A stretch of 64,000 bases of DNA from JAKFWI01 sp031399165 (GTDB taxonomy: Bacteria; Pseudomonadota; Alphaproteobacteria; Caulobacterales; Aquidulcibacteraceae): contig JANNOO010000043.1 of NCBI GenBank assembly GCA_031399165.1, positions 62,001 to 126,000 of the forward strand, given 5' to 3'. The notes under the pieces were generated by a model. It was not told the origin of the DNA. It worked only from the letters and a program-made list of their open reading frames with translations, and ran no database searches. Positions 35,721 to 45,808 of the stretch are shown one piece after another. Position 1 is the first letter of the stretch, and the number at the start of each line of letters is the position of its first letter. The translations under genes were made by a program, and so were the position numbers.

Positions 35721-36659
35721 TCATTTAATCCTGTTCTCGACGGCGTCCCAAAAGAGCTTTGGCAGGTCGATCCCGGAAAACCGATTGAGTTCGCGCACGA
35801 GCGTCGGCGAGGTTACGTTGATCTCTGTCAGCCGGCCATCAATCACGTCGAGCCCGGCGAAGAGAATGCCCTCCCGTTCGAGAAGCGGGGCGACCGCGGC
35901 GCAGATTTCGCGGTCGCGCGCATCGGCTTCACCGGCGACGGCTTCACCGCCGGCGTGCAAATTGGCGCGGAAATCACCACCGCGCGGCAGGCGCCGTACG
36001 ACGCCCACGGGTTTGCCATCGAGCACGAATACGCGCTTGTCGCCATCCATCACCGCCGGGAGATATTCCTGAACGACGATCGGTTCCTTACCGGCGCCCG
36101 TGATGAAGTCGCGCACGCGATGCTCAAAATCGGCTTCGGTGGGCTTCAGCTTGATCACGCCATCGCCGCCCGCAAGGAAGGCAGGCTTTAGCACCACCTG
36201 ATCGAAGGCGCGCGAAAACGCCATGATCGCCGAAAGATTGCGGCCGACGAAGGTTGCGGCGGTCAGATCGGGAAACGCAAGCGTAGAGAGCTTCTCGGGA
36301 ATATTGCGCACGCCGCGAGGATTGTTGAGCACCAGCGTATCGCGCCCTGCCAGTTCGAGCAGGTAGGTATTCGATACATACCCCATGTCGAACGGCGGGT
36401 CCTGGCGGATCAGGAGCACGTCGAACTGCGACAGCGGCACGGTTTCAGCGCGAAGCTGACGATAGTGCCCATCTTCCTTGTCGAATATCTCGACCTGCTT
36501 GGCAGCGGCGCGGACGGCGTCCTTATCGAAGAACAAGTCGTCAGGGTGTAGCCACCAGATTTCGTGGCCGCGTCGTTGCGCCTCCAGCATAAGCGCGAGC
36601 GAGGTGTCGCGAGGGACCAGAATTGTTTCGATCGGGTCCATCTGCACCGCGATGCGCAT
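35721..36659 (-). CDS. gshB: Glutathione synthetase
   Basis: A 312-residue ATP-grasp ligase joining gamma-glutamylcysteine and glycine. Features: MRIAVQMDPIETI with the N-terminal substrate domain, VLLIRQDPPFDMGYVSNTYLLE, NNPRGVRNIPEKL, KPAFLAGGDGVIKL as the glycine-rich ATP loop, and LFAGLDVIDGRLTEINVTSPT with metal ligands. Length is normal. It follows the alpha/beta hydrolase gene by eight bases and is probably co-transcribed with it. Confidence 0.96.
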   Translation of the reverse strand: MRIAVQMDPIETILVPRDTSLALMLEAQRRGHEIWWLHPDDLFFDKDAVRAAAKQVEIFDKEDGHYRQLRAETVPLSQFDVLLIRQDPPFDMGYVSNTYLLELAGRDTLVLNNPRGVRNIPEKLSTLAFPDLTAATFVGRNLSAIMAFSRAFDQVVLKPAFLAGGDGVIKLKPTEADFEHRVRDFITGAGKEPIVVQEYLPAVMDGDKRVFVLDGKPVGVVRRLPRGGDFRANLHAGGEAVAGEADARDREICAAVAPLLEREGILFAGLDVIDGRLTEINVTSPTLVRELNRFSGIDLPKLFWDAVENRIK

Positions 36660-36667
36660 GCGCGGGC

Positions 36668-37360
36668 TCAGCGTTTGATGGCGGCGACGGGCGGGGGCGG
36701 CGCCGCCAGGCGCTTGTCTAGATACACTGAGACCTTCTTCTCAACCTCAGGCAGAAAGTCGGAGTTCTTGTCGCCGGGTGTGCGATAGAAATGATCGGCG
36801 CCTTCGACGGGCGATGCATCAACCTTGATGTTTTTCTGCGTGCGGATTTTAGAAACCGCCCGCTCGACATCCGAAGGCGGCGCGACCTGGTCACGCGTGC
36901 CGTAGACGACAAGCCCGGAAGCCGGGCAGGGCGCGAGGAAGCTCAGATCATAATGATTGGCGGGCGGCGAGATCGCGATGAAGCCGTCAATCTCGGGCCG
37001 GCGCATCAGCAATTGCAGGCCGATCCAGGCGCCAAACGAATAGCCAGCGACCCAGCATTGCTCGGCGTTGGGGTTCATGCCCTGCAGATAATCGAGCGCG
37101 GAAGCGGCGTCTGACAGTTCGCCCATGCCATTATCGAACACGCCCTGGCTACGGCCGATGCCCCGGAAATTGAACCGGAGCACGCCAAAGCCGCGTTCCT
37201 GGAATATCTTGTAAAGTTGAACTGCGATGCGGTCCTGCATCGAGCCACCGGCCTTGGGGTGATTATGTAGGATCAGAGCGACGGGGGCGCCTTCTTTTGC
37301 CCCCTCAATGTAACGCCCTTCCATGCGGCCCGCCGGGCCAGGAAAAATGACTTCAGCCAT
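36668..37360 (-). CDS. Alpha/beta hydrolase
   Basis: A 230-residue soluble hydrolase close to a widespread alphaproteobacterial group: MAEVIFPGPAGRMEGRY, LILHNHPKAGGSMQDRIAVQLYKIFQERGFGVLRFNFRGIGRSQG, the nucleophile elbow GYSFGAWIG (Ser), VVYGTRDQVAPPSDVE with the acid, and GADHFYR with the catalytic His. The start at 37360 is chosen because family sequence begins there; the frame is open to 37516. GCGAGG, about ten bases upstream, is buried in the hairpin 37370-37385. Substrate is unknown. Confidence 0.88.
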   Translation of the reverse strand: MAEVIFPGPAGRMEGRYIEGAKEGAPVALILHNHPKAGGSMQDRIAVQLYKIFQERGFGVLRFNFRGIGRSQGVFDNGMGELSDAASALDYLQGMNPNAEQCWVAGYSFGAWIGLQLLMRRPEIDGFIAISPPANHYDLSFLAPCPASGLVVYGTRDQVAPPSDVERAVSKIRTQKNIKVDASPVEGADHFYRTPGDKNSDFLPEVEKKVSVYLDKRLAAPPPPVAAIKR

Positions 37361-37369
37361 TTGGAAAGA

Positions 37370-37385
37370 CCTCGCTTCCGCGAGG
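37370..37385 (-). promoter_or_regulatory. Hairpin covering the hydrolase ribosome-binding site
   Basis: CCTCGC-TTCC-GCGAGG is a perfect 6-bp stem. On the minus strand its 3' arm is the GCGAGG that should serve as Shine-Dalgarno for the hydrolase ATG at 37360, so initiation may depend on unfolding. Confidence 0.35.
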
Positions 37386-37473
37386 AGCGGATATTGTTGA
37401 CTGCAGCACTCGGAAATCCTATTTCCCAAAGACGCCCCCCGATACGCCTTTGGGGCGGCTGGCGTTCGGACGG

Positions 37474-37493
37474 CCAAGCTCGGCTGAGCTTGG
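37474..37493. promoter_or_regulatory. Perfect inverted repeat upstream of iscR
   Basis: CCAAGCTC-GGCT-GAGCTTGG forms an 8-bp stem 58 bases before the iscR ATG. A weak promoter-like pair stands upstream (TTGACT at 37397, TATTTC at 37420, 17-base gap), placing the repeat in the 5' leader of the suf operon. It could be an operator or an attenuator hairpin; it does not match the E. coli IscR type 1 consensus. Confidence 0.4.
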
Positions 37494-37551
37494 TTTCGGG
37501 GCGCGGCTCTTAACATAAGCCATCGGGCGGCGCGACAGTGAAAGCGACCTC

Positions 37552-38004
37552 ATGCGTCTGACGTCAAAAGGGCGGTACGCGGTGATGGCGATGGCTGATC
37601 TTTCAGCCCATGGCGCCAATGGCGTAGTGCGGCTGCAAGAGATCGCGGCGCGGCAGGGCATTTCCCAAGCCTATCTTGAGCAATTGTTCGCACGGCTCAA
37701 GCGGGCGGGCCTGGTGATCGGCGTGCGCGGTCCCCATGGCGGCTATCGTCTCGCCCGGCCGGCGGGTGAGGTCAGCGTCGCCCAAGTGATCGCTGCGGTG
37801 GACGAGACCATCGCGACCAATGCCTGCCGCGTGGGCGGGCCGGTTGGCTGTACTGGCCGGCAGGAGCGCTGCCTAACCCATAATCTCTGGGCCGCGTTGG
37901 GCCGCCACATCCATGACTTTCTCGGGGACGTGACCCTTGCCGATCTCTCCGATGGCCGCGTCGCGCCCCCGCTACCGCCTCAGCCGGCCGAGGCGCGCGC
38001 ATGA
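37552..38004 (+). CDS. iscR: Rrf2-family Fe-S regulator IscR
   Basis: A 150-residue winged-helix repressor that senses Fe-S status. The N-terminus is typical (MRLTSKGRYAVMAMADLSAH), with the recognition region ISQAYLEQLFARLKRAGLV and the wing GPHGGYRLA. The cluster-binding cysteines are Cys92, Cys100 and Cys107 followed by Leu-Thr-His110; spacing (seven and six residues) is wider than the five and five of E. coli IscR. It heads the suf operon and overlaps the next start by four bases (ATGA), fitting negative feedback by holo-IscR on the operon. Confidence 0.92.
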   Translation: MRLTSKGRYAVMAMADLSAHGANGVVRLQEIAARQGISQAYLEQLFARLKRAGLVIGVRGPHGGYRLARPAGEVSVAQVIAAVDETIATNACRVGGPVGCTGRQERCLTHNLWAALGRHIHDFLGDVTLADLSDGRVAPPLPPQPAEARA

Positions 38005-39121
38005 CGGCGTATTGCGATTACAACGCTGGCGCGCCGATCAGGCCCGAAGCGCTGGACGCCGTTGCGCGGGCCCTGACTTGGGGCGGAAATCCATCTTCGG
38101 TCCATCAAGCCGGACGCCGTGCGCGTGGCATGGTCGAGCACGCGCGCGAAGCGCTTGGCGCCGCCATCAGCGCGCGTCCTGCTGATATCGTGCTCACCAG
38201 CGGCGCTACAGAAGCACTACACTTGGCGCTTGACGGCGCACGCGCGGCGGCGCCGGGCGTTTCGTTTATCCGCTCAGCGATCGAGCATGACGCGCTCGCC
38301 GAACTGCAATGCGACGGTGTGTTCAACGTCGACAGGCGCGGCATTGCCGATCTGGCTCATTTGGAAGCGGTTCTGCGCGCGGCGCGCGGGCGTCCGCTTG
38401 TGGCGCTGATGCTTGTGAACAATGAGACTGGCGCCATTCAGCCGGTCGCCCAAGCGATTGACCTGGTCCGGAAGTATAACGGTCTTGTTTTGTGTGACGC
38501 GGCGCAGGCGTTCGGACGCATTGATCTTCACGCGGCGGAACTGGGCGCCGATTATCTGGTGCTGTCGAGCCACAAGATTGGCGGCCCGCCGGGCGCGGGC
38601 GCACTGGTTCTGTCCTGCGATGCGCCGTTTGCAGCGCCCCGGCGCGGCGGCGGCCAGGAACGGGGACGGCGTCCCGGCAGCGAGAATGTCGCCGCGATCG
38701 CGGGCTTTGGCGCGGCGGCGGAAGTTGTGGCGAAAACCTGGGCGGGGGAAGCCGCGCGCGTGAAGTCTTTGCGCGACCGGGCAGAGCGCCGTTTGCGCGA
38801 GGAGGTGCGCGGTATTGAACTCGTTGGCGATGACGCGCCGCGTGTTGCGAACACCGCGGTCTTTGCCGTTGCCGGCGTGAAGGCGGAAACGGCGGTGATT
38901 GCGTTTGACCTGAGCGGCGTTTGCCTCAGCGCGGGGGCAGCGTGCTCTTCCGGCAAGGTGCGCCGTTCGCGCGTGCTTGAAGCGATGGGCGTAAAGCCAG
39001 CGATCATGGATGGCGCGGTGCGCGTCAGCTTTGGTTGGGGATCGAGCGATGACGATGTCGATGCGCTTCTGATCGCGGCGGCCCGCGTAGCCGCGCGCGC
39101 GCGCGAAAAGGAATTAAGCTG

Positions 39122-39122
<1 letters not shown>
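38001..39122 (+). CDS. Cysteine desulfurase, IscS/NifS type
   Basis: A 373-residue PLP enzyme that removes sulfur from cysteine. It has YCDYNAGAPIRPEAL, GGNPSSVHQAGRRAR, LTSGATEALHLAL, the PLP Lys192 in SSHKIGGPPGAGAL, and the mobile catalytic loop with Cys315 in LSAGAACSSGKVRRS, which marks class I (IscS/NifS) enzymes. It coexists in the same operon with the class II desulfurase SufS. The stop overlaps the sufB start by one base. Confidence 0.93.
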
Positions 39123-40587
<1,465 letters not shown>

Positions 40588-40591
<4 letters not shown>

Positions 40592-40920
40592 GCGAGATTA
40601 CAGGGGCTTCGAAAGCGGCAAGAACAACTGAAGAATATTGGTTCGCGCGACGGTTTCCGAAGGGTAATCCGCGCAATTCAATGGGCCCTGTGCATTGGAA
40701 GGGCTGGGCGGCCTTCGCCGTCTTTACAATGACGCTGGTTGGAGGCGGGCTGTTGTTTCTCCTGCTGGCGATCTGGGGCTCCCTCTGGATTGGCATGATC
40801 GTCTTTGCCTTGATTGCGTGGGGATCGTTGATGGCGTTGCTCAAGGTCGTTGCGATGAAAGGCGACCAGACCAAGAGCACCGAAGATTACTTGAAAGCCG
40901 GACGTGATGTTGCGCATTGA
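40588..40920 (+). CDS. Unrecognised two-helix membrane protein in the suf operon
   Basis: A 110-residue protein of no family I recognise. Two hydrophobic helices are predicted at about 38-60 (WKGWAAFAVFTMTLVGGG onward) and 66-88, with a polar N-terminal part (TTEEYWFARRFPKGN) and a charged C-terminal tail (KGDQTKSTEDYLKAGRDV). There are no cysteines, so it is not an Fe-S carrier. It overlaps sufB by four bases and sufC by fourteen, so its translation is tied to the SufBC scaffold, and its base composition matches its neighbours. It could anchor Suf to the membrane or be a passenger; its function is unknown. Confidence 0.75.
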
Positions 40921-41653
40921 AAACCTACACGTCGATGTGAGCGGGAAGACGATCATTCGCGGTCTCACGCTCGCTGTGCCCGCGGGCGAAGTGCACGCCA
41001 TCATGGGGCCAAATGGCGCCGGCAAATCGACGTTGGCTTACGCCCTCGCCGGGCGCGCGGGGTATGAGGTTACATCAGGGTCGGCGCAGCTTGAGGGCGC
41101 AGACCTGATCGAGATCGCGCCGGAAGTGCGCGCCGCGAAGGGCCTGTTTCTTTCCTTCCAATACCCGCTGGAAATTCCCGGCGTGCCCACGCTGACGTTT
41201 TTGCGCACGGCGCTCAACGCGCAGCGCAAGGCGCGCGGCCAGGAAGAAATTTCAAGTCCTGACTTGCTGAAGCTGGTCCGCGCCAAGGCGGCGGCGCTTA
41301 AAGTCGATCCGGAAATGCTCAAACGCCCGCTGAACGTGGGATTCTCGGGCGGCGAGAAGAAGCGCATGGAAGTGCTGCAGATCGCGGTGCTGGAGCCGCG
41401 TTTTGCAATTCTGGACGAGACCGATTCCGGACTGGATATTGATGCGCTGCGCGTGGTAGCTGACGGCGTCAACGCCCTGCGCGCGCCCGATCGCGCCATG
41501 CTGGTAATCACCCACTATCAGCGCCTGCTCGATTACATAAAGCCAGACCGCGTGCATGTGCTGGCTGGCGGACGCATCGCCGAAAGCGGCGGACCGGAAC
41601 TCGCGCTCACGCTCGAGCGCGACGGTTACGACAAATATCTGAAGGCGGCGTGA
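40907..41653 (+). CDS. sufC: Fe-S cluster assembly ATPase SufC
   Basis: A 248-residue ABC ATPase of the SufBCD complex. The Walker A is GPNGAGKST (34-42), the Q-loop is in LFLSFQYPLEIPGV, the signature is GFSGGEKKRMEVLQ, and Walker B is FAILDETDSGLDIDAL followed by ITHYQR as H-loop. I start at ATG 40907 (MLRIENLHVDV); a GTG at 40904 is in frame. The stop overlaps the sufD start (TGATG). Confidence 0.97.
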   Translation: MLRIENLHVDVSGKTIIRGLTLAVPAGEVHAIMGPNGAGKSTLAYALAGRAGYEVTSGSAQLEGADLIEIAPEVRAAKGLFLSFQYPLEIPGVPTLTFLRTALNAQRKARGQEEISSPDLLKLVRAKAAALKVDPEMLKRPLNVGFSGGEKKRMEVLQIAVLEPRFAILDETDSGLDIDALRVVADGVNALRAPDRAMLVITHYQRLLDYIKPDRVHVLAGGRIAESGGPELALTLERDGYDKYLKAA

Positions 41654-42651
41654 TGGTGGTGCGCGCGCTTTCGGCCGGCGAACAAAACGCGCTCGCGCAT
41701 CTGCCTGCGAATGTGCGCGCCGCGGAGCGCCTGCTGCGCGAGAAGGGGCTGCCCACGCGGCGCAATGAGAAGTGGAAGTGGACCGATTTGCGGGCGGCGT
41801 TCGATGAGAATGTGCAGTTCTCCGTCAGCACGGCGCCAGATCAGGCGCTGACGGACGCCGCTGCAGAACGAGACGATTTCATCGGTGTACTCGCAGGCGC
41901 CTTTGGCAGTGCAACAAGCGTAGGCCTGGCTGCGGGCCAGTCAGAGATCAGGATCGATCGCATCGGGCCGGGCAACTTTTATCCGCGCGCGCTTGAGATA
42001 GACTTGGCGCCCGGCGCGGCCATGACGCGGATAGTGCTTCAGCCCGCCCAAGCAGGTCTCGTTCTGGATAGCGCTCGTGTGCGCGTCGGCGCGGGCGCGA
42101 CCTACCGCCAATTTGTCTTTTCGGAAGGCGCACGCCTCGCCCGCATAGAAACGCATGTCGCCGTTGAAGGTGAACACGCCAACGTCGCGCTGAATGGCGT
42201 TTACCTTGCGGGCGCCGCGCGCCATGCGGACCTTACTTCGACTATTACTCACCGGCGCCTGGGTGGAACCACCCGCCAGTTGATCAAGGGCGCGGCGCGC
42301 AAGGGCGGGCGCGGCGTGTTTCAAGGGCGGATCGAGGTCGCGCGCGGTGCTCAGAAAACTGATGCGCGCCAATACCACCACGGCTTGCTTCTCGAAGAGG
42401 GCGCAGAGATTTACGCCAAGCCTGAACTTGAGATTTATGCTGACGATGTGCAGTGCGCGCATGGCAATACCGCTGGCGCGCTGGACGAGGCGGCGCTGTT
42501 CTATATGCGCGCGCGCGGGATCCCCGAGCAGATCGCGCGCGGCATGCTGACCGAAGCCTTCCTGCTGGATGCGTTGCCGGATTATTTGGCCGAAGACGTC
42601 AGGACCGAAGTAACGGTGCGTATTCAGAATTGGCTGGGAGCGGCAGCATGA
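41653..42651 (+). CDS. sufD: Fe-S cluster assembly protein SufD
   Basis: A 332-residue SufB paralogue that completes the SufBCD scaffold. The N-terminal helical part has GLPTRRNEKWKWTDLRAAF, and the beta-helix core ends with GVFQGRIEVARGAQKTDARQYHHGLLLEEGAEIYAKPELEIYADDVQCAHGNTAGALDEAALFYMRARGI, with the conserved His of the SufB-SufD interface. It is shorter than many SufD proteins but complete. ATG 41653 lies in the sufC stop; the sufS ATG at 42648 lies in its own. Confidence 0.95.
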   Translation: MVVRALSAGEQNALAHLPANVRAAERLLREKGLPTRRNEKWKWTDLRAAFDENVQFSVSTAPDQALTDAAAERDDFIGVLAGAFGSATSVGLAAGQSEIRIDRIGPGNFYPRALEIDLAPGAAMTRIVLQPAQAGLVLDSARVRVGAGATYRQFVFSEGARLARIETHVAVEGEHANVALNGVYLAGAARHADLTSTITHRRLGGTTRQLIKGAARKGGRGVFQGRIEVARGAQKTDARQYHHGLLLEEGAEIYAKPELEIYADDVQCAHGNTAGALDEAALFYMRARGIPEQIARGMLTEAFLLDALPDYLAEDVRTEVTVRIQNWLGAAA

Positions 42652-43886
42652 ACGCTCCTGTCCTGAAGCCGAGATTTGACGTGCATGCCGTGCGGCGAGA
42701 CTTCCCCATCCTGTCGCGGCAAGTAAACCGCGCGCCGCTTGTTTATCTCGATAATGCGGCGAGCGCGCAAAAGCCGTCAGTTGTAATCAACGCCATGAGC
42801 GAGGCGATGGGCGTGACGTACGCCAACGTCCATCGCGGTATTCATACGCTAGCCAATGAATCCACCGAAGCGTTCGAGGCGGCGCGGGCGAAGATTGCGC
42901 ATTTCATCAATGCGCCGTCCGCCTCATCTATCGTGTTCACCAAGGGCGGCACGCAGGCGATCAATATTGTTGCTGCCGGGTTGTCGCACAGCATCAAGCC
43001 AGGCGATGAGATCGTGCTTTCGGTGATGGAGCACCATTCAAACATTGTGCCCTGGCACTTCCTGCGCGAACGCCATGGCGCGGTGCTGAAATGGATCGAG
43101 GTGAGCGATGACGGCGAGATTGACCTCGATGCGCTCGACGCGTTGACTGGTCCGCGGACGAGAATGCTCGCGATTACGCATTGCTCGAACGTGCTGGGGG
43201 TCAAGACGCCCGCTGCGGAGATGATCGCGATCGCTCACGCCAAGGGCGTGCCGGTATTGCTGGATGGATGTCAGGCTGTCGTGCATGAGGCGGTGGACGT
43301 GCAGGCGCTGGACGTCGATTTTTACGCCTTCTCGGCGCACAAACTTTACGGTCCGACCGGGATCGGGGCGCTTTATGGAAAGCCGGAACGGCTGGCGGCG
43401 CTGGCGCCGTTTGAAGGCGGCGGCGAGATGATCGAGGAAGTCAGCCTCGACCGGATCACTTACAATGATCCGCCTCATCGGTTTGAGGCCGGAACGCCGG
43501 CGATCGTCGAGGCGGTAGGGTTCGGTGCGGCGATCGATTACCTTTCCGGACTGGACCGCGCGGCTGTCGCGGAGCACGAGCGCGCGCTGCGTGATCGAGC
43601 GATGAGGCGGCTCGCGGAGCTGAATTGGGTTAAGCTTTATGGCAGAGCGCCAGAAAAAGCGGCGATCGTGGCGTTCGGCGTCGACGGCGCCCATCCGCAC
43701 GATATCGCCCAAATACTTGATCGCTATGGCGTCGCCGTGCGGGCGGGCCATCATTGCGCCCAGCCGCTGATGCGCCGTCTTGGCGTGACGGCGACGGCGC
43801 GCGCCAGTTTCGCAGTCTACAATACAGCCGAAGAAGTCGATACTTTCATTGAGGCCTTGATCAAGGCCCAGAGGATGCTGAGATAG
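42648..43886 (+). CDS. sufS: Cysteine desulfurase SufS
   Basis: A 412-residue class II cysteine desulfurase supplying sulfur to SufBCD. Signature blocks: VYLDNAASAQKPSVVINA, YANVHRGIHTLANEST, VFTKGGTQAINIVA, SVMEHHSNIVPW, the PLP lysine in FSAHKLYGPTGIGALYGK, and the active-site Cys in VRAGHHCAQPLMRRLG. The start at ATG 42648 overlaps the sufD stop by four bases. SufE is not in this operon; SufT and an A-type carrier follow. Confidence 0.97.
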   Translation: MNAPVLKPRFDVHAVRRDFPILSRQVNRAPLVYLDNAASAQKPSVVINAMSEAMGVTYANVHRGIHTLANESTEAFEAARAKIAHFINAPSASSIVFTKGGTQAINIVAAGLSHSIKPGDEIVLSVMEHHSNIVPWHFLRERHGAVLKWIEVSDDGEIDLDALDALTGPRTRMLAITHCSNVLGVKTPAAEMIAIAHAKGVPVLLDGCQAVVHEAVDVQALDVDFYAFSAHKLYGPTGIGALYGKPERLAALAPFEGGGEMIEEVSLDRITYNDPPHRFEAGTPAIVEAVGFGAAIDYLSGLDRAAVAEHERALRDRAMRRLAELNWVKLYGRAPEKAAIVAFGVDGAHPHDIAQILDRYGVAVRAGHHCAQPLMRRLGVTATARASFAVYNTAEEVDTFIEALIKAQRMLR

Positions 43887-43892
43887 AGTGAG

Positions 43893-44267
43893 ATGACAAT
43901 TCCCGTCGATCCCCAAGCGCTCACCGCCGAGCCGCCTGCTGAAAAGCCGAGCGAGCTGGAGCTGGCCCGCATCACTGACGATTTGGTGACGCAATTTAAG
44001 ACCGTGTTCGATCCTGAAATTCCGGTTGATATCTATGAGCTGGGCCTCATCTATAAGGTCGATATCGACGACAACCGGCAAGTCGATGTCGAGATGACCC
44101 TGACAGCGCCGGGCTGCCCCGTGGCCGGAGAAATGCCGATCTGGGTGCAGGAAGCTGCGCAGAAGGTTGATGGAGTCAAATCCGTCAAAGTCAATCTAGT
44201 GTTCGAACCGCCATGGTCTCCCGCGCGCATGAGCGATGAGGCCAAACTCGAACTGAACATGCTTTAA
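43893..44267 (+). CDS. sufT: Suf-associated MIP18/DUF59 protein SufT
   Basis: A 124-residue MIP18-like (DUF59) protein that helps Fe-S maturation. After a 30-residue acidic N-terminus the domain begins VTQFKTVFDPEIPVDIYELGLIYKV and contains MTLTAPGCPVAGEMP, with the conserved Cys, and NLVFEPPWSPARMSDEAKLELNML, the usual closing segment. It sits six bases after sufS and nine before sufA. Confidence 0.94.
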   Translation: MTIPVDPQALTAEPPAEKPSELELARITDDLVTQFKTVFDPEIPVDIYELGLIYKVDIDDNRQVDVEMTLTAPGCPVAGEMPIWVQEAAQKVDGVKSVKVNLVFEPPWSPARMSDEAKLELNML

Positions 44268-44276
44268 AGGCCCGCC

Positions 44277-44636
44277 ATGGCTCGCCCGCGTCCGAAAGTT
44301 GTATCGCTTACTGCCGCCGCCGCTGATCGCGTTAAAGCGATCCTGGCGGAAAGCAGCAAGGCGTACCTGCGCGTGGGCGTGGCGAATGGCGGCTGCGCCG
44401 GCATGGAATATCTCATGGAATATGCCGACGCCCCGGAGCGTCTCGACGAGATGGTCGAGGATCAGGGCGTGGACATGCTGATCCGCGCCGATGCGGTCTT
44501 GTTTCTGCTCGGCTCGGTGATCGATTTCGAAACGACGCGGCTGTCTTCGAAGTTCGTTTTCCGCAATCCTAACCAAACCGACGCCTGCGGCTGCGGCGAA
44601 AGCGTCACGATCGAGCCGGCCAAAGCCGAAGCCTGA
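44277..44636 (+). CDS. sufA: A-type Fe-S carrier SufA
   Basis: A 119-residue A-type carrier that receives clusters from SufBCD and delivers them to apo-proteins. The three cluster cysteines are present: GVANGGCAGMEYLMEYAD and the C-terminal ACGCGESVTI pair. The middle has GSVIDFETTRLSSKFVFRNPN as in the HesB family. The stop codon overlaps the tfoX start by one base. Confidence 0.95.
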   Translation: MARPRPKVVSLTAAAADRVKAILAESSKAYLRVGVANGGCAGMEYLMEYADAPERLDEMVEDQGVDMLIRADAVLFLLGSVIDFETTRLSSKFVFRNPNQTDACGCGESVTIEPAKAEA

Positions 44637-44992
44637 TGGCCGCGGACGCGTTCCACGCCTTCGCGCAGGAATTGTTCAGCTGCCTCGGAACGGTCTCCGT
44701 TCGGCGCATGTTCGGCGGCGCCGGAATATACGCCGACGGCGTCATGTTCGCGCTGATTGATGACGACACGATCTACATCAAAGCCGACGAAGCGCTGAAA
44801 ACCGATCTGCGTTCCGTTGGTTCGATTGCGTGGACGTATACGCGCGACGGCGAAACGCGCGAAATGGGTTACTGGCGGTTGCCAGAAAGCGCCCTGGACG
44901 ATCCCGATGACGCCACACTCTGGGCGCTGCGCGCCCTGGCCATTGCTAAAGGCAAACCCATGAAAAAAAAGGCGCGCGCTACGCGCCGGTAA
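44636..44992 (+). CDS. TfoX/Sxy N-terminal domain protein
   Basis: A 118-residue protein with the TfoX N-terminal domain: LFSCLGTVSVRRMFGGAGIYADGVMFALIDDDTIYIKAD and a YWRLPESALDDPDDATLWALRALA C-terminal part. Sxy/TfoX proteins assist CRP in competence gene control in gammaproteobacteria; stand-alone alphaproteobacterial versions have no known role. It is the last gene of the suf operon by overlap. The lysine-rich C-terminus (KKKARATRR) is read from the DNA that forms the terminator of the opposing enoyl-CoA hydratase gene. Confidence 0.88.
   Translation: MAADAFHAFAQELFSCLGTVSVRRMFGGAGIYADGVMFALIDDDTIYIKADEALKTDLRSVGSIAWTYTRDGETREMGYWRLPESALDDPDDATLWALRALAIAKGKPMKKKARATRR
44963..44987 (-). 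terminator. Rho-independent terminator of the enoyl-CoA hydratase gene
   Basis: On the minus strand GGCGCG pairs with CGCGCC (44971-44976 with 44982-44987) around a five-base loop holding the gene's own TAG stop, and is followed by eight T residues (44963-44970). It lies entirely within the tfoX 3' end on the plus strand. Confidence 0.8.
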
Positions 44993-45746
44993 ACTTCGCC
45001 GGGCGTTTCTGAAGGAAAGCCGTCACGCCCTCGACAAAGTCCTGAGTGGCCGCCGCCTCCTCCTGGAGCGTACACTCAAGCGCGAGCTGAGCTTCCAAGG
45101 AATTGTCGAAACTCGCCCCAGCCGCTTTGCGCAGGAGTGCGAGTGATTTTGGGCCCTCCGCGAGCTTGCGGGCAAGCGCCAACGCGGTGGGCATAAGCGC
45201 TTCGTCCGCCACGCAGCGATTGATCATGCCCCAGTCGAGCGCCTGCGCGGCAGAAATCTTTTCCCCTAGCAGCATCATCTCCATCGCGCGCGCACGGCCA
45301 ATCATGCGAGGCAGCAGATAGGTCGAGCCGCCATCTGGAGATAGGCCAATGCGGCTGAACGCCTGAAGAAAGTAGGCGCTTTCGGCGGCGATGATGAGAT
45401 CGCCAGCCAGCGCCAGCGCGCAGCCAAAACCAGCCGCTGGGCCGTTAATTGCTGTCAGAAACGGTATGGGGAGGTCGCGCAGCGCGAGCACGAGGGGGTT
45501 GTAGTATTTCCGTAGCAGAGCGCCCGCGCCGCCGTCGGGCAAGCCTGCCGCGAGATTGGCGCCGGAGCAAAAGCCGCGACCTTCCCCGGTCAACAGTAGG
45601 GATCGGGCTTCACCGCTTGCCTGATTTATCGCCGCGAGCAGCTCGTCAATCAGATCGAGGCTGGCAGCGTTCAGCGTGGCGGGGTCGGCAAGTGCAACGA
45701 TCGCGACTTTGCCATCTAACGTGTAGCGGATTTTGTTGAACGCCAT
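44979..45746 (-). CDS. Enoyl-CoA hydratase/isomerase family protein, PaaG-like
   Basis: A 255-residue crotonase-fold enzyme. It shows LLTGEGRGFCSGANLA (oxyanion hole), LTAINGPAAGFGCALALAGDLIIAAE and FSRIGLSPDGGSTYLLPRMIGRARAMEMMLLGEKI, where an Asp after Ser-Pro replaces the Glu of true hydratases, as in the PaaG isomerase of phenylacetate breakdown. The C-terminus has FVEGVTAFLQKRPAKFTG. No other phenylacetate gene is nearby, so the natural substrate is open. The stop codon is within its terminator loop. Confidence 0.9.
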   Translation of the reverse strand: MAFNKIRYTLDGKVAIVALADPATLNAASLDLIDELLAAINQASGEARSLLLTGEGRGFCSGANLAAGLPDGGAGALLRKYYNPLVLALRDLPIPFLTAINGPAAGFGCALALAGDLIIAAESAYFLQAFSRIGLSPDGGSTYLLPRMIGRARAMEMMLLGEKISAAQALDWGMINRCVADEALMPTALALARKLAEGPKSLALLRKAAGASFDNSLEAQLALECTLQEEAAATQDFVEGVTAFLQKRPAKFTGA

Positions 45747-45808
45747 CGAGCGCCTCCCTTCTGAGAGGCTAACCTTTCACGGCCGCGCGCCCAAGCCCTT
45801 GCCCGTAC

